8,516 nucleotides of DNA from CAYMUG01 sp964393575 (GCA_964393575.1 CAYMUG010000029.1:1-8516), one strand, 5' to 3'. Counted from the stretch's first letter, positions 1 to 6,465 are shown. The notes: generated from the sequence alone by a model not told the origin. Made by a program: numbers and translations.

Positions 1-16
1 ATTCTTGATTCCGTTA

Positions 17-682
17 TTACTCTTTAAATACCCAAAACTTATATCCGACAAAATTCCACACAAGAGAAAACAATATGCCTATAAGTTTTCCTATGTTAGC
101 CCAAACAGCATCGGCAATACCGGCCTGGGGACCAATAATATTAACTATGAAGGATGCGGCACCCGCATTTAAGCCAAGCCCAACAACGCTGACAAATAAA
201 AACTGGGCAAATTCCTTAGTGTTTTCCCCGCTTTCATCATTAAAAGTCCAAAACTTATTCCAGAGGTAGCTGTTTACTACTGCCGCTACAAAAGATGTGC
301 CTGCAAATACTACAAAGAGGGCTCCCCTTGAGATTCCTGTGGCTAATATTAAAAGATTTAATACCCCAAAATCTATAAAAGTATTAAGCGCTCCTACAAG
401 TGCAAATTTTGCTGCCTGGTATATAGAGCGAAGCTTTTTATTTATTATATAAGCTATATACAACCCGGCCACGGACAGCACCGGGAGCACTGCAGCCATA
501 AGAAAAGCTGTGGAAAGTGAAGCAAGGTTTTCTGCAAGACCCCCGGGTATAGGGAGCTTGGGCGCATTGACGCGCACCATAACAAAAAGAAGCCAGGAAA
601 CAGCTTCTCCTATGATGGCGGCGGATAAAACGTCTTTAGCCGAAAACTGCACTTTTTTGTATTTGGTTTCTTTATTATCCAT
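17..682 (-). CDS. GtrA-like multi-pass membrane protein
   Basis: A 221-aa hydrophobic protein. Residues about 88-218 match the GtrA family (four-helix membrane proteins linked to polyprenyl-linked sugar translocation or cell-surface polysaccharide synthesis). The marks seen are AAKFALVGALNT at 90-101, VNSYLWNKFWTF at 136-147 and the C-terminal WNFVGYKFWVF at 209-219; Asn/Trp/Phe-rich segments like these at the ends of helices 2 and 4 are typical. About 85 N-terminal residues precede the domain and carry two further predicted helices (about 17-37 and 58-80), so the protein is longer than a minimal GtrA (about 120-150 aa). The start at 682 is supported by an extended -10 box 6 nt upstream; there is no Shine-Dalgarno site. 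It is divergent from a PMT-type glycosyltransferase, which fits a role in lipid-linked sugar supply. The family is firm; the substrate is unknown. Confidence 0.88.
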   Translation of the reverse strand: MDNKETKYKKVQFSAKDVLSAAIIGEAVSWLLFVMVRVNAPKLPIPGGLAENLASLSTAFLMAAVLPVLSVAGLYIAYIINKKLRSIYQAAKFALVGALNTFIDFGVLNLLILATGISRGALFVVFAGTSFVAAVVNSYLWNKFWTFNDESGENTKEFAQFLFVSVVGLGLNAGAASFIVNIIGPQAGIADAVWANIGKLIGILFSLVWNFVGYKFWVFKE

Positions 683-688
683 ATTATT

Positions 689-700
689 ATTATATCATAA
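689..700 (-). promoter_or_regulatory. Extended -10 promoter of the GtrA-like gene, leaderless
   Basis: On the minus strand this reads TTATGATATAAT: a consensus -10 box (TATAAT, 694 to 689) with the TG-N extension. Six nucleotides separate the box from the ATG at 682, so initiation at the usual distance would fall on the start codon itself. No TTGACA-like -35 is seen, as expected when the TGn extension replaces it. Confidence 0.7.
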
Positions 701-705
701 TATTG

Positions 706-717
706 TTATGTTATAAT
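706..717 (+). promoter_or_regulatory. Extended -10 promoter of the PMT-type gene, leaderless
   Basis: Reads TTATGTTATAAT, identical at 11 of 12 positions to the opposing promoter. The TATAAT box (712-717) ends 6 nt before the ATG at 724, the same spacing as on the other strand, so a leaderless transcript is predicted. The two TATAAT boxes are 17 bp apart, so each lies where the other promoter would have its -35; RNA polymerase could hardly occupy both at once. Confidence 0.72.
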
Positions 718-723
718 ACAAAT

Positions 724-2592
724 ATGAAAAATGTCGCCAAAACAATTCTAAATCCTTCTAATGCGACAGTAGTGGCCTTACTCTTACTTGTGTTTATGGG
801 CGGGCTTATGTTGTATGAAGCACGTGCTGACACAACGACCTTTGATGAAAGTGCTCACATAGGTGCCGGATATTCATATGTAGAAAAACTGGATTACCGA
901 CTTAATCCCGAACACCCGCCGCTTTTAAAGATGATTAGCGGTGTTCCCCTGCTTTTCATGGATCTTAACTTTCCGGACGATGCAGAGGTATGGGAAGGCG
1001 TTAACGAACAGTGGGTCATAGGTGACCAATTTCTTCATTTTTCCGGAAACAATCCCGTTGCTATAACTTTCTGGGCCAGAGTGGGTTTGATTTTGCTTGC
1101 CTTAGCACTCGGCGGCTTTATTTATAAATGGACGAAAAAACTGTACAACACACGGGCCGCATTATTCGCATTAGCGCTGTTTGCATTTTCTCCTGCATTC
1201 ATAGCTAACGGCCATTATGTAACTACTGATGTGGGAGCTGCTTTCGGTTTTGTTGTATCAACATTCTTCTTATTTAAATATTTAAAAAACCAAACAAGAA
1301 AAAACTTAATATTAGCGGGCGTTGCGTTCGGTATAGCACAGTTAATTAAATTTTCGTTAATTCTGCTTTTGCCGTTTTTCACTGTTATCGCAATCCTTTG
1401 GGTATTCTTCAGAGAAAAACCGCGCAAACTTATATCCAAAGAAAGCGGAGGGCTCCTTCTAAAATATCTGGGTAAACTTATTCTTATAGGATTAATAGGG
1501 CTTATTGTGATATATCCCTTCTATCAGATTGCAGTCCTAAACTATCCGGCAGCAAAACAGGTCAATGATACCGCAGCTCTACTGGCACCAAGCCCTGTTC
1601 CTCCATTGGCCGATGCAGCAGTGTGGATGGCAGACAAGCCGGTGCTTCGCGCTTTCGGACATTTCTTTACGGGCCACCTAATGGTATTACAGCGGGTTTC
1701 TTTCGGGAACACTGTTTATTATATGGGACAGGTTACCAGTGAAGCATTTCTGAGCTACTTCCCCGTAGTGTTTGCGCTGAAAGCACCAACTGCCCTTCTT
1801 GTGATGTTTCTCGTGGCTTTCGTATTTTTAATACGATCAACCCGGGAAAAGCTAAAACTGCATACAAAACGCTTAGTTAAACTAAAAGATAAGATCACAA
1901 AAACGCGTGAGCTTGCCTCCCGTTTTATATCCGAGCACATCGTAGAGGTTTCATTGGCATTCTTTGTATTTATGTACTGGCTGAGCAGTATATTCAGTAA
2001 TCTGAATATAGGGTTGCGGCATGTTTTACCCACATTTCCTTTTATCTATATTCTTCTTGCAGGCATTATGCGCCATTGGATTCACCAAAGAAAAAAGGAG
2101 GGTTTTGGAAAAATAAAGGTTCTTCTTGGCTCTATATTAAGCAGGTGGGCGAAAATAGTAGTGATAAGTTTACTTACAGTATGGTATGCATTGGGATCTC
2201 TCTCTGTATTTCCTCATCACATTGCGTATTTCAATGCGTTGGCCGGCGGTCCTGAGGAGGGACATAAATACGTTGTTGACTCTAATCTGGACTGGGGGCA
2301 AGATTTACGCCGTCTTGCGGATTTTGTTGAGAAAAATAATATTGAAAATATAAAACTCCACTACTTCGGCGGAGGTAATCCTGAATATTACCTTGGTGAA
2401 AAATATGAATACTTTGATCCCTTTAAAACAGAAAGATCGGGTTGGATAGCCGTCTCCGCCACGCTTCTCCAGGGAGGACGGGGTAAAGCAGTAAAAGGAT
2501 TTGACCAAAGTACCACTCATTTTATGTGGCTCAATAAACACAAGCCCGTGGAGGTGATAGGTCATTCAATATTTGTTTATAATATTGATTAG
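724..2592 (+). CDS. PMT/ArnT-type membrane glycosyltransferase
   Basis: A 622-aa multi-pass membrane protein of the GT-C class (dolichyl/polyprenyl-phosphate-sugar-dependent transferases such as PMT and ArnT), which move sugar from a lipid carrier to an acceptor on the outer face of the membrane. After a first helix at about 15-31 comes the external loop with FDES (Asp41-Glu42), the acidic pair where the family has its catalytic Asp, followed by NPEHPPLLK (61-69). Many helices follow. NIGLRHVLP (428-436) and DSNLDWGQDL (519-528) are characteristic of one bacterial branch. The C-terminal 100 residues form a soluble tail. I place the start at 724 rather than an ATG at 703 in the same frame, because the -10 box lies at 712-717, between the two. 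A terminator follows directly. Donor and acceptor cannot be told from the sequence. Confidence 0.87.
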   Translation: MKNVAKTILNPSNATVVALLLLVFMGGLMLYEARADTTTFDESAHIGAGYSYVEKLDYRLNPEHPPLLKMISGVPLLFMDLNFPDDAEVWEGVNEQWVIGDQFLHFSGNNPVAITFWARVGLILLALALGGFIYKWTKKLYNTRAALFALALFAFSPAFIANGHYVTTDVGAAFGFVVSTFFLFKYLKNQTRKNLILAGVAFGIAQLIKFSLILLLPFFTVIAILWVFFREKPRKLISKESGGLLLKYLGKLILIGLIGLIVIYPFYQIAVLNYPAAKQVNDTAALLAPSPVPPLADAAVWMADKPVLRAFGHFFTGHLMVLQRVSFGNTVYYMGQVTSEAFLSYFPVVFALKAPTALLVMFLVAFVFLIRSTREKLKLHTKRLVKLKDKITKTRELASRFISEHIVEVSLAFFVFMYWLSSIFSNLNIGLRHVLPTFPFIYILLAGIMRHWIHQRKKEGFGKIKVLLGSILSRWAKIVVISLLTVWYALGSLSVFPHHIAYFNALAGGPEEGHKYVVDSNLDWGQDLRRLADFVEKNNIENIKLHYFGGGNPEYYLGEKYEYFDPFKTERSGWIAVSATLLQGGRGKAVKGFDQSTTHFMWLNKHKPVEVIGHSIFVYNID

Positions 2593-2598
2593 CAATAT

Positions 2599-2627
2599 AA
2601 ACACAGGCCGAAGGGCCTGTGTTTTAT
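2599..2627. terminator. Hairpin terminator between convergent genes
   Basis: An 11-bp perfect stem (AAACACAGGCC / GGCCTGTGTTT) with a GAAG loop begins 7 bp after the stop of the plus-strand gene and runs into TTTTAT. In the minus direction the stem is followed by TTTATATT, so it could also serve the convergent gene ending at 2643. Confidence 0.85.
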
Positions 2628-2642
2628 AAAGGAAGTACACGA

Positions 2643-3224
2643 TTAAATCCAATTAAGAAAACTCAGAGTTTTCGCACGAATAGATCCCGCCAACGCGGCA
2701 ATAAGATCTTTCTCTCTTGCGTCCTGGGGCAAGTCAATAAACGCAACATCAGAAGCACTGATCGAAGCAAGGTTATATTGAGCTAAAATTAACTTATCTT
2801 TCTCCTGGGTTTCATTGTCCATTTCGGTAGAGGATAGATCCACGTACGCCTCTAATGATAATATTGGCGTTGCGTACTTTACATTGACTTCTGCCAATGT
2901 TCTTTTTTGAGGCGAAAATTCACCCGGCGGCGGAATTGCCGAAACAACACCACTTCTTGTAGCTACAGTATGATCAAACCCTGTCGGCAATATACCAAAC
3001 AACTTTTGACTTTGTGCTACAAATGCCTGGAACTGATTTGAAGCGGTTTCCGTGTCAAACCCCGGGTACAGTACTGACATTGATTCTTTATATTTGCTCA
3101 TTATAATTATTGCCCTTCGATTAGCTCTACGCCTATCCAGAAAACCTTTAATCAACCTAACAAAAAACAAGAGGGCTAAAAATCTTTGCAATGAACGCAC
3201 TGTATGCAATACTCCGGAATCCAT
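2643..3224 (-). CDS. Hypothetical protein with N-terminal hydrophobic segment
   Basis: A 193-aa protein I do not recognise. Residues about 14-28 (FLALLFFVRLIKGFL) form a short hydrophobic stretch followed by a strongly basic run (DRRRANRR, 30-37), suggesting a membrane anchor or amphipathic helix with the rest in the cytoplasm. The remainder is soluble and mixed alpha/beta in look, with a Pro-rich turn (IPPPGEF, 97-103) and a C-terminal half rich in Ala, Leu and Asp. No cysteine or catalytic signature stands out. The frame stays open to a GTG at 3233, but that GTG is part of the Shine-Dalgarno site; the ATG at 3224 has ideal spacing. The gene has its own promoter and is bounded by hairpins on both sides, so it is probably monocistronic. 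An internal Met (residue 42) before SKYKES is a less likely start. Confidence 0.72.
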   Translation of the reverse strand: MDSGVLHTVRSLQRFLALLFFVRLIKGFLDRRRANRRAIIIMSKYKESMSVLYPGFDTETASNQFQAFVAQSQKLFGILPTGFDHTVATRSGVVSAIPPPGEFSPQKRTLAEVNVKYATPILSLEAYVDLSSTEMDNETQEKDKLILAQYNLASISASDVAFIDLPQDAREKDLIAALAGSIRAKTLSFLNWI

Positions 3225-3230
3225 TATTCT

Positions 3231-3239
3231 CACCTCCTT
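3231..3239 (-). promoter_or_regulatory. Strong Shine-Dalgarno site deciding the start at 3224
   Basis: Reads AAGGAGGTG on the minus strand, complementary to the usual 16S 3' end over nine bases, with six bases before the ATG at 3224. No other gene in the window has a comparable site. Confidence 0.9.
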
Positions 3240-3270
3240 ATGCGTATGAAATGTACGGTATCTTATTTAA

Positions 3271-3299
3271 ATTATGTAGTATTTCACTGATAGTGTAAA
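3271..3299 (-). promoter_or_regulatory. Sigma-70-like promoter of the 193-aa gene
   Basis: On the minus strand, TTTACA (3299 to 3294) and CATAAT (3276 to 3271) are separated by exactly 17 bp. The expected start near 3264 gives a leader of about 40 nt carrying the Shine-Dalgarno site. Confidence 0.65.
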
Positions 3300-3373
3300 G
3301 AGGCATACCCTGAAAGTATCACATATAGTGTTGATAAAAAACCATATAATATTTAACCCTATCAATATTGATA
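3285..3373. promoter_or_regulatory. Repeated TGATA/TATCA half-sites, possible operator region
   Basis: Several TGATA or TATCA words lie in and above the promoter of the 193-aa gene: CACTGATAGTG at 3285-3295 (overlapping the -35), an imperfect inverted pair at 3317-3336 (TATCAC...GTGTTGATA) and a perfect 14-bp palindrome TATCAATATTGATA at 3360-3373. They could bind a dimeric regulator. The region is AT-rich, so some of this may be chance. Nothing else is recognisable between 3300 and 3413. Confidence 0.3.
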
Positions 3374-3413
3374 TTATAAATTTGAGTAGTTCCTGGAGTT
3401 TTATACTAAACTA

Positions 3414-3446
3414 CAAGACAACAGGGGTTTAACCCCTGTTGTCTTG
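3414..3446. terminator. Strong 14-bp hairpin behind ftsQ
   Basis: A perfect 14-bp stem (CAAGACAACAGGGG / CCCCTGTTGTCTTG) with a five-base loop (TTTAA). It lies 45 bp past the ftsQ stop and directly behind the palindrome at 3454-3477. Neither side carries a good T-run, so it may be a back-up terminator, an mRNA 3'-end stabiliser, or an insulator for the promoter at 3271-3299. Confidence 0.6.
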
Positions 3447-3477
3447 AAACAAAAATGCTGTAATTAATTACAGCATT
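3447..3477 (-). terminator. Terminator of the minus-strand array after ftsQ
   Basis: A perfect 24-bp palindrome (3454-3477; each arm AATGCTGTAATT) begins 14 bp after the ftsQ stop on the minus strand and is followed by TTTTTGTTT. The stem is AT-rich, but the T-run is in the right place for rho-independent termination. Confidence 0.68.
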
Positions 3478-3491
3478 AACTACGTGGTTAT

Positions 3492-4400
3492 TTAATCCTG
3501 AGTGGTAGTGGTGGAAGTTGTATTAACAGGCACCTTCGGCTTATCTTGTTGATAGCGATAAAACGCTTTATTCCCCAGACGAAGGTCTATATACTCAAGA
3601 TCAGCTATTCTCCCCTCAATCTCTTGGCGTAACACAAGAGCTAAATTTTCAACTTGTTCTACAGGGTCTCCGTTAGAAGAAAAATACACCTCCCAATCAT
3701 TAAAACCCGCGTGTACTTCATCCTCAAATAATTTTATATAAAACGGTTTTTTGTACCCTTCTTCCATATATTTAACCAATTCATCAATATATTTCATAGT
3801 TGAATCCTGCAAAACTTTGGCGGGTAAATTATTCTCATTCCTCCTATTGTCATATACCGGCACAAGCAGACCTCCGCGCACAACTTCCGGAGCTTCTTTA
3901 TATATAACACCTTCTGTGTCATAAAAAAAACAATCCTCTTTAGAATTACACCATACCCCTTTTTGCTCTCTTTCTTCTGCAGATATTAAAATTTTCTCGG
4001 GAGGTGATTTTTTAATACTTATATTTTTAATTGAAGGAAACTTTGTAGCAAGACGTTTTTTAAATCTTTCATCGGAAAATACAAAAATATTAGATCTACT
4101 GAAAACAATAAACTTCCTCTCCGCTGACCCGTCTTTATAAAACCCGATAACCTTCTCCTGTAAAGCAGAATTCACACCTCTAACTTCCACTTCTTGTATT
4201 GTAAAGACAGACGAAAAGAATAGCCAATAAGCTAATGCTGCAACAATAAAAATAATAAAATATATATAGAAAGGTATTTTCTTTCTCTTTCCCTCCCCCT
4301 TTTTCTTGCGGGAAAATAAAACCCTCCGACGAAATTTAGAGGGTTTGCTTGGAATTACTAAGCTTCCATTATTATTTGGTTTTTTATGTTTTGGAGGCAT
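3492..4400 (-). CDS. ftsQ: Cell division protein FtsQ (POTRA domain)
   Basis: A 302-aa single-pass membrane protein of the FtsQ/DivIB type, the divisome scaffold linking early and late division proteins. A very basic cytoplasmic tail (1-42, with RRR and RKKKGEGKRKK) is followed by a helix at about 43-65. A POTRA-like domain starts at FTIQEVEVRGVNS (66-78) and runs through FPSIKNISIKKSPPEKILISAEE (121-143). The FtsQ domain ends in YIDLRLGNKAFYR, the usual final strand. Cys151 and Cys157 (WCNSKEDC) could form a disulfide outside the membrane; I recall similar pairs in related CPR proteins but cannot check. The tail is Thr-rich. The ATG at 4400 is chosen over one at 4466, which would overlap serS by 62 bp; with 4400 the gap is 4 bp, suggesting coupled translation. 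There is no Shine-Dalgarno site. Confidence 0.85.
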   Translation of the reverse strand: MPPKHKKPNNNGSLVIPSKPSKFRRRVLFSRKKKGEGKRKKIPFYIYFIIFIVAALAYWLFFSSVFTIQEVEVRGVNSALQEKVIGFYKDGSAERKFIVFSRSNIFVFSDERFKKRLATKFPSIKNISIKKSPPEKILISAEEREQKGVWCNSKEDCFFYDTEGVIYKEAPEVVRGGLLVPVYDNRRNENNLPAKVLQDSTMKYIDELVKYMEEGYKKPFYIKLFEDEVHAGFNDWEVYFSSNGDPVEQVENLALVLRQEIEGRIADLEYIDLRLGNKAFYRYQQDKPKVPVNTTSTTTTQD

Positions 4401-4404
4401 AATA

Positions 4405-5661
4405 TTAACCGATTTTATTAAATCCGGTATATTTTTGCAGGGCTTCGGGTATATGTACAATTCCATCCTTGTCCTGATGGTTTTCCAGTATGGAAATAAT
4501 GGTTCTGCCTATAGCAAACGCAGTCCCGTTGAGAATGTGGACAAAATCTTTTTTATCGCCTTCCTTATATCTTACATTAAGCCGACGCGCCTGAAAATCG
4601 GTGGTATTACTTGTAGAGTGGGTTTCGCGATATTTGTTTTCTCCGGGAATCCAGCTTTCAATATCAAATTGTTGGGCAGCAGGAAAGCCCATATCACCGG
4701 TTGAAATAGCTACAACCTGATAGGGAATCTCTAATGCCTGCATCAGCTTTTCCTGAATGCGAAGCATAGTTTCGTGTTCTTCTTTGGATTTTTCCGGAGA
4801 TGCAAATGAAACCATTTCTACCTTATCAAACTGGTGCACCCGCAGTATGCCTTTTGTATCTTTCCCGTACGACCCCGCCTCTCTTCTGAAGCATGTGCTG
4901 AATGCTGCATACCTTCGAGGCAAGTCCTTGGCATCAAGGGTTTCATCTTTATGCATAGGCACGACCGACTGCTCGGAAGTGCCCACTAAGTACATATCAT
5001 CTTTTTCTATATAGTAAAGATCTTCCGGTTCTTTCTCCAGGTAGCCCAATGCTTTCATGGTTTCTGGGCGCACCATAACCGGAGGCACAATTCCGGAAAA
5101 ATTCTCTTCCTTAACAACATCAAAAGCGAAGCGCACCAAAGCAAACTCTAAAAGAGCTGCTTCATTTTTTATATATCCGAAACGTGTGCCGGAAACTTTT
5201 GCGGCACGTTCAGTATCTATAAGGTCGTGTTGTTGGGCAATTTCAAGATAACTTTTTGGTGTAAAATCAAAATCCGGTTTATCACCAACTGTGCGCAGAA
5301 CTTCGTTAGCGCTCTCATCTTCTCCTGTGGGCACTTCCTCATAGGGTATATTGGGAAGAGAAGAAAGTATGGAATCCAACTTCTCCTTTAATTTCTGGAG
5401 ATAATTTTCCTGGTCCTGAAGAGCGGTTTTGAGATTTGATGCCTCCCGTAAATGTTCTTCGCGTTGTTCGGAGTTCATATCCTTAGAGAGAACTTGTGAT
5501 ACCTGATTCCTCTCTGCACGAAGAGATTCCGCATCCTGTAATGCTTTTTTATATTTTTCGTTGACATTAATTAATTCATCTATATCAATATCTTCACCCC
5601 TATCGCGCAATCTTTTTTCAACTAATTCTCTGTTTTGAATGATATATTCAAGAGAAAGCAT
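4405..5661 (-). CDS. serS: Seryl-tRNA synthetase
   Basis: A 418-aa class II synthetase that charges tRNA(Ser), and the precursor of tRNA(Sec), in the cytoplasm; full length for the family (about 420-430). Residues about 27-103 are the charged coiled-coil arm that grips the long variable arm of the tRNA. The catalytic core shows motif 2 at about 254-284 (STCFRREAGSYGKDTKG, then RVHQFDKVEM), STGDMGFPAAQQFDIESW at 320-337, and motif 3 NGTAFAIGRTIISILE at 379-394 with Arg386. The serine-pocket strand is GTSEQ (227-231), whereas bacterial enzymes usually have TAE; TSEQ is known from eukaryotic/archaeal-type SerRS. Thr228 and Glu230 are kept. The leader has no Shine-Dalgarno site but holds a 36-bp near-palindrome just before the start. 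ftsQ follows after 4 bp. Confidence 0.96.
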   Translation of the reverse strand: MLSLEYIIQNRELVEKRLRDRGEDIDIDELINVNEKYKKALQDAESLRAERNQVSQVLSKDMNSEQREEHLREASNLKTALQDQENYLQKLKEKLDSILSSLPNIPYEEVPTGEDESANEVLRTVGDKPDFDFTPKSYLEIAQQHDLIDTERAAKVSGTRFGYIKNEAALLEFALVRFAFDVVKEENFSGIVPPVMVRPETMKALGYLEKEPEDLYYIEKDDMYLVGTSEQSVVPMHKDETLDAKDLPRRYAAFSTCFRREAGSYGKDTKGILRVHQFDKVEMVSFASPEKSKEEHETMLRIQEKLMQALEIPYQVVAISTGDMGFPAAQQFDIESWIPGENKYRETHSTSNTTDFQARRLNVRYKEGDKKDFVHILNGTAFAIGRTIISILENHQDKDGIVHIPEALQKYTGFNKIG

Positions 5662-5667
5662 AATTTT

Positions 5668-5869
5668 GTTCGGCGAAGCAGGATACAGTACTGTACCCTG
5701 CTTCGCCTCACAAAAAGAATAAAGAATTGTGAATCAAGAATTGTGAATTATTGCGCTTCGCGCAATTGTTTGTGCTGCGATTGCTTTTTAATTCTTTATT
5801 CTATATTCTGTATTCCCATTCTTTATTCTTTATTCTTAATTCTTAATTCTGCGAACGGAGTGAGCTTAA
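5668..5869 (-). repeat. Composite intergenic element, copy A (serS leader)
   Basis: It fills the gap between the 72-aa gene and serS. On the plus strand, one end is GTTCGGC...GCCTCACAAA, opened by the palindrome at 5672-5707. Next come five GAATNNN heptads exactly 7 bp apart (GAAT at 5717, 5724, 5731, 5738, 5745), a 7-bp-stem hairpin (5750-5766, loop TTC), an unmatched stretch, then nine ATTCNNN words at 5791-5850 (one is a hexamer). The other end is CGAACGGAGTGAGCTTAA (5852-5869). The two heptad arms are reverse complements in kind, so the whole can fold into a long imperfect hairpin. The stop codon of the 72-aa gene lies inside the far end. Confidence 0.75.
5672..5707. repeat. 36-bp near-perfect palindrome in the serS leader
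   Basis: GGCGAAGCAGG at one end and CCTGCTTCGCC at the other frame TACAGTACTGTA. One base pair out of 18 is mismatched (A5683/C5696). On the serS mRNA it would form a hairpin ending 10 nt before the ATG. It appears as an insertion into the GGCGNAGCC core of the conserved element end, which is uninterrupted in the other two copies. Confidence 0.85.
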
Positions 5870-6084
5870 AAAAATGAATCCACATAATATTGAGCTCCGT
5901 CCGCAGCGAAATCATCAGCCTGCTGTTTTGTTTCAAATTCTTTTTCCCATGTTATCGGACCATCTTCTTCATTCATAGCTTCATCTAAAGGATGTATAAA
6001 AGCACGCGCGACCCACATACCGGTTTCTTTATCCTGGTAAGAGTCGGCGGTTATATTATATCCTCTGTATTCAAGTCTCTCCAT
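5866..6084 (-). CDS. Small conserved-looking hypothetical protein (72 aa)
   Basis: A 72-aa acidic soluble protein without cysteines or membrane segments. It opens with MERLEYRGYNITADSYQDKETGMWVARAFI, a pattern of three short strands, and closes with a helix around 53-70 (TKQQADDFAADGAQYYVDSFF). I have a general memory of small bacterial proteins with a YRGY...G.W.A...I...TK..AD.FA...... layout but assign no family or function. The ATG at 6084 lies 15 bp after the rhodanese stop, so the two are very likely co-transcribed. There is no Shine-Dalgarno site (the upstream sequence is AATAAATTTTAT). The TAA stop is shared with the end of repeat element A, so the last residues may have been changed by its arrival. 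Confidence 0.7.
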   Translation of the reverse strand: MERLEYRGYNITADSYQDKETGMWVARAFIHPLDEAMNEEDGPITWEKEFETKQQADDFAADGAQYYVDSFF

Positions 6085-6099
6085 ATAAAATTTATTTTA

Positions 6100-6465
6100 T
6101 TATTGTACTTCGGTCGCTTCACCTTCTAATTCATATCCGGCTTCTTTCCAGCCGGAAAGACCTCCTTCGTAGTCAGCAACGTTAGTATACCCGGCTTCTA
6201 CAAGCTTTTGTGCAGCCGCCGGAGATGCCTGACACGTAGGGGATGAACAATATACTACAATCTCGGCACCCTTATCGCCTCCGGTTAACTCTTCCATTTT
6301 TTCCAGAAAATCGGGTTGGTTAACATCAGCGTGTTTTGAGCCCGGAATGCGCATTGCATCAAAAGATGATTTAGCAAGTACATTCACAAGAAGAAAATCT
6401 TCTCCGTTATCTAATTTTTGTTTTACCTCTTCCGCGGAGGTAATTGTTTTGTAATCTTCAGGCAT
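6100..6465 (-). CDS. Single-domain rhodanese-like sulfurtransferase
   Basis: A 121-aa cytoplasmic rhodanese-domain protein, the usual length of the single-domain type; such proteins carry sulfane sulfur as a Cys-persulfide. Seen: the opening strand-helix (YKTITSAEEVKQKL), FLLVNVLAKSSFDAMRIPGSKHADV (24-48, the CH2A-like stretch with the IPG turn), the active loop YCSSPTCQAS with the predicted catalytic Cys73 and a second Cys78, and the closing VADYEGGLSGWKEAGY (96-111). The loop C-x4-C-x-A-S differs from the thiosulfate type (CRxGx[RT]). The frame is open upstream to 6528, but the extra 21 residues (MRRSRTPHLDASHKSAGQAKP) are the translation of repeat DNA also found before other genes, so I take the ATG at 6465. 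Its neighbours are DUF3105 and thioredoxin-like genes. Confidence 0.9.
   Translation of the reverse strand: MPEDYKTITSAEEVKQKLDNGEDFLLVNVLAKSSFDAMRIPGSKHADVNQPDFLEKMEELTGGDKGAEIVVYCSSPTCQASPAAAQKLVEAGYTNVADYEGGLSGWKEAGYELEGEATEVQ

Noticed and set aside
1..16. Two ATTCNNN heptads (ATTCTTG, ATTCCGT) behind the GtrA-like stop as the edge of another element
   Set aside because: Only two units are visible and the GAGCTTAA end is missing; too little sequence to tell from chance.
703..723. ATG at 703 as the start of the PMT-type gene
   Set aside because: The predicted -10 box (712-717) lies downstream of it, and the extra residues add no recognisable feature.
4401..4466. Earlier ftsQ start overlapping serS
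   Set aside because: The ATG at 4400 gives a 4-bp gap and a typical basic tail; the extra 22 residues come from the serS 3' end read in another frame.
5717..5850. CRISPR-like array from the regular short repeats
   Set aside because: The units are 7 bp with 3 variable bases, on two opposed arms; there are no 20-40 bp repeats, unique spacers or cas genes.
5635..5877. Plus-strand open frame across the serS leader repeats
   Set aside because: It runs antisense through repeat DNA and the serS start, with no initiation signals or protein-like composition.
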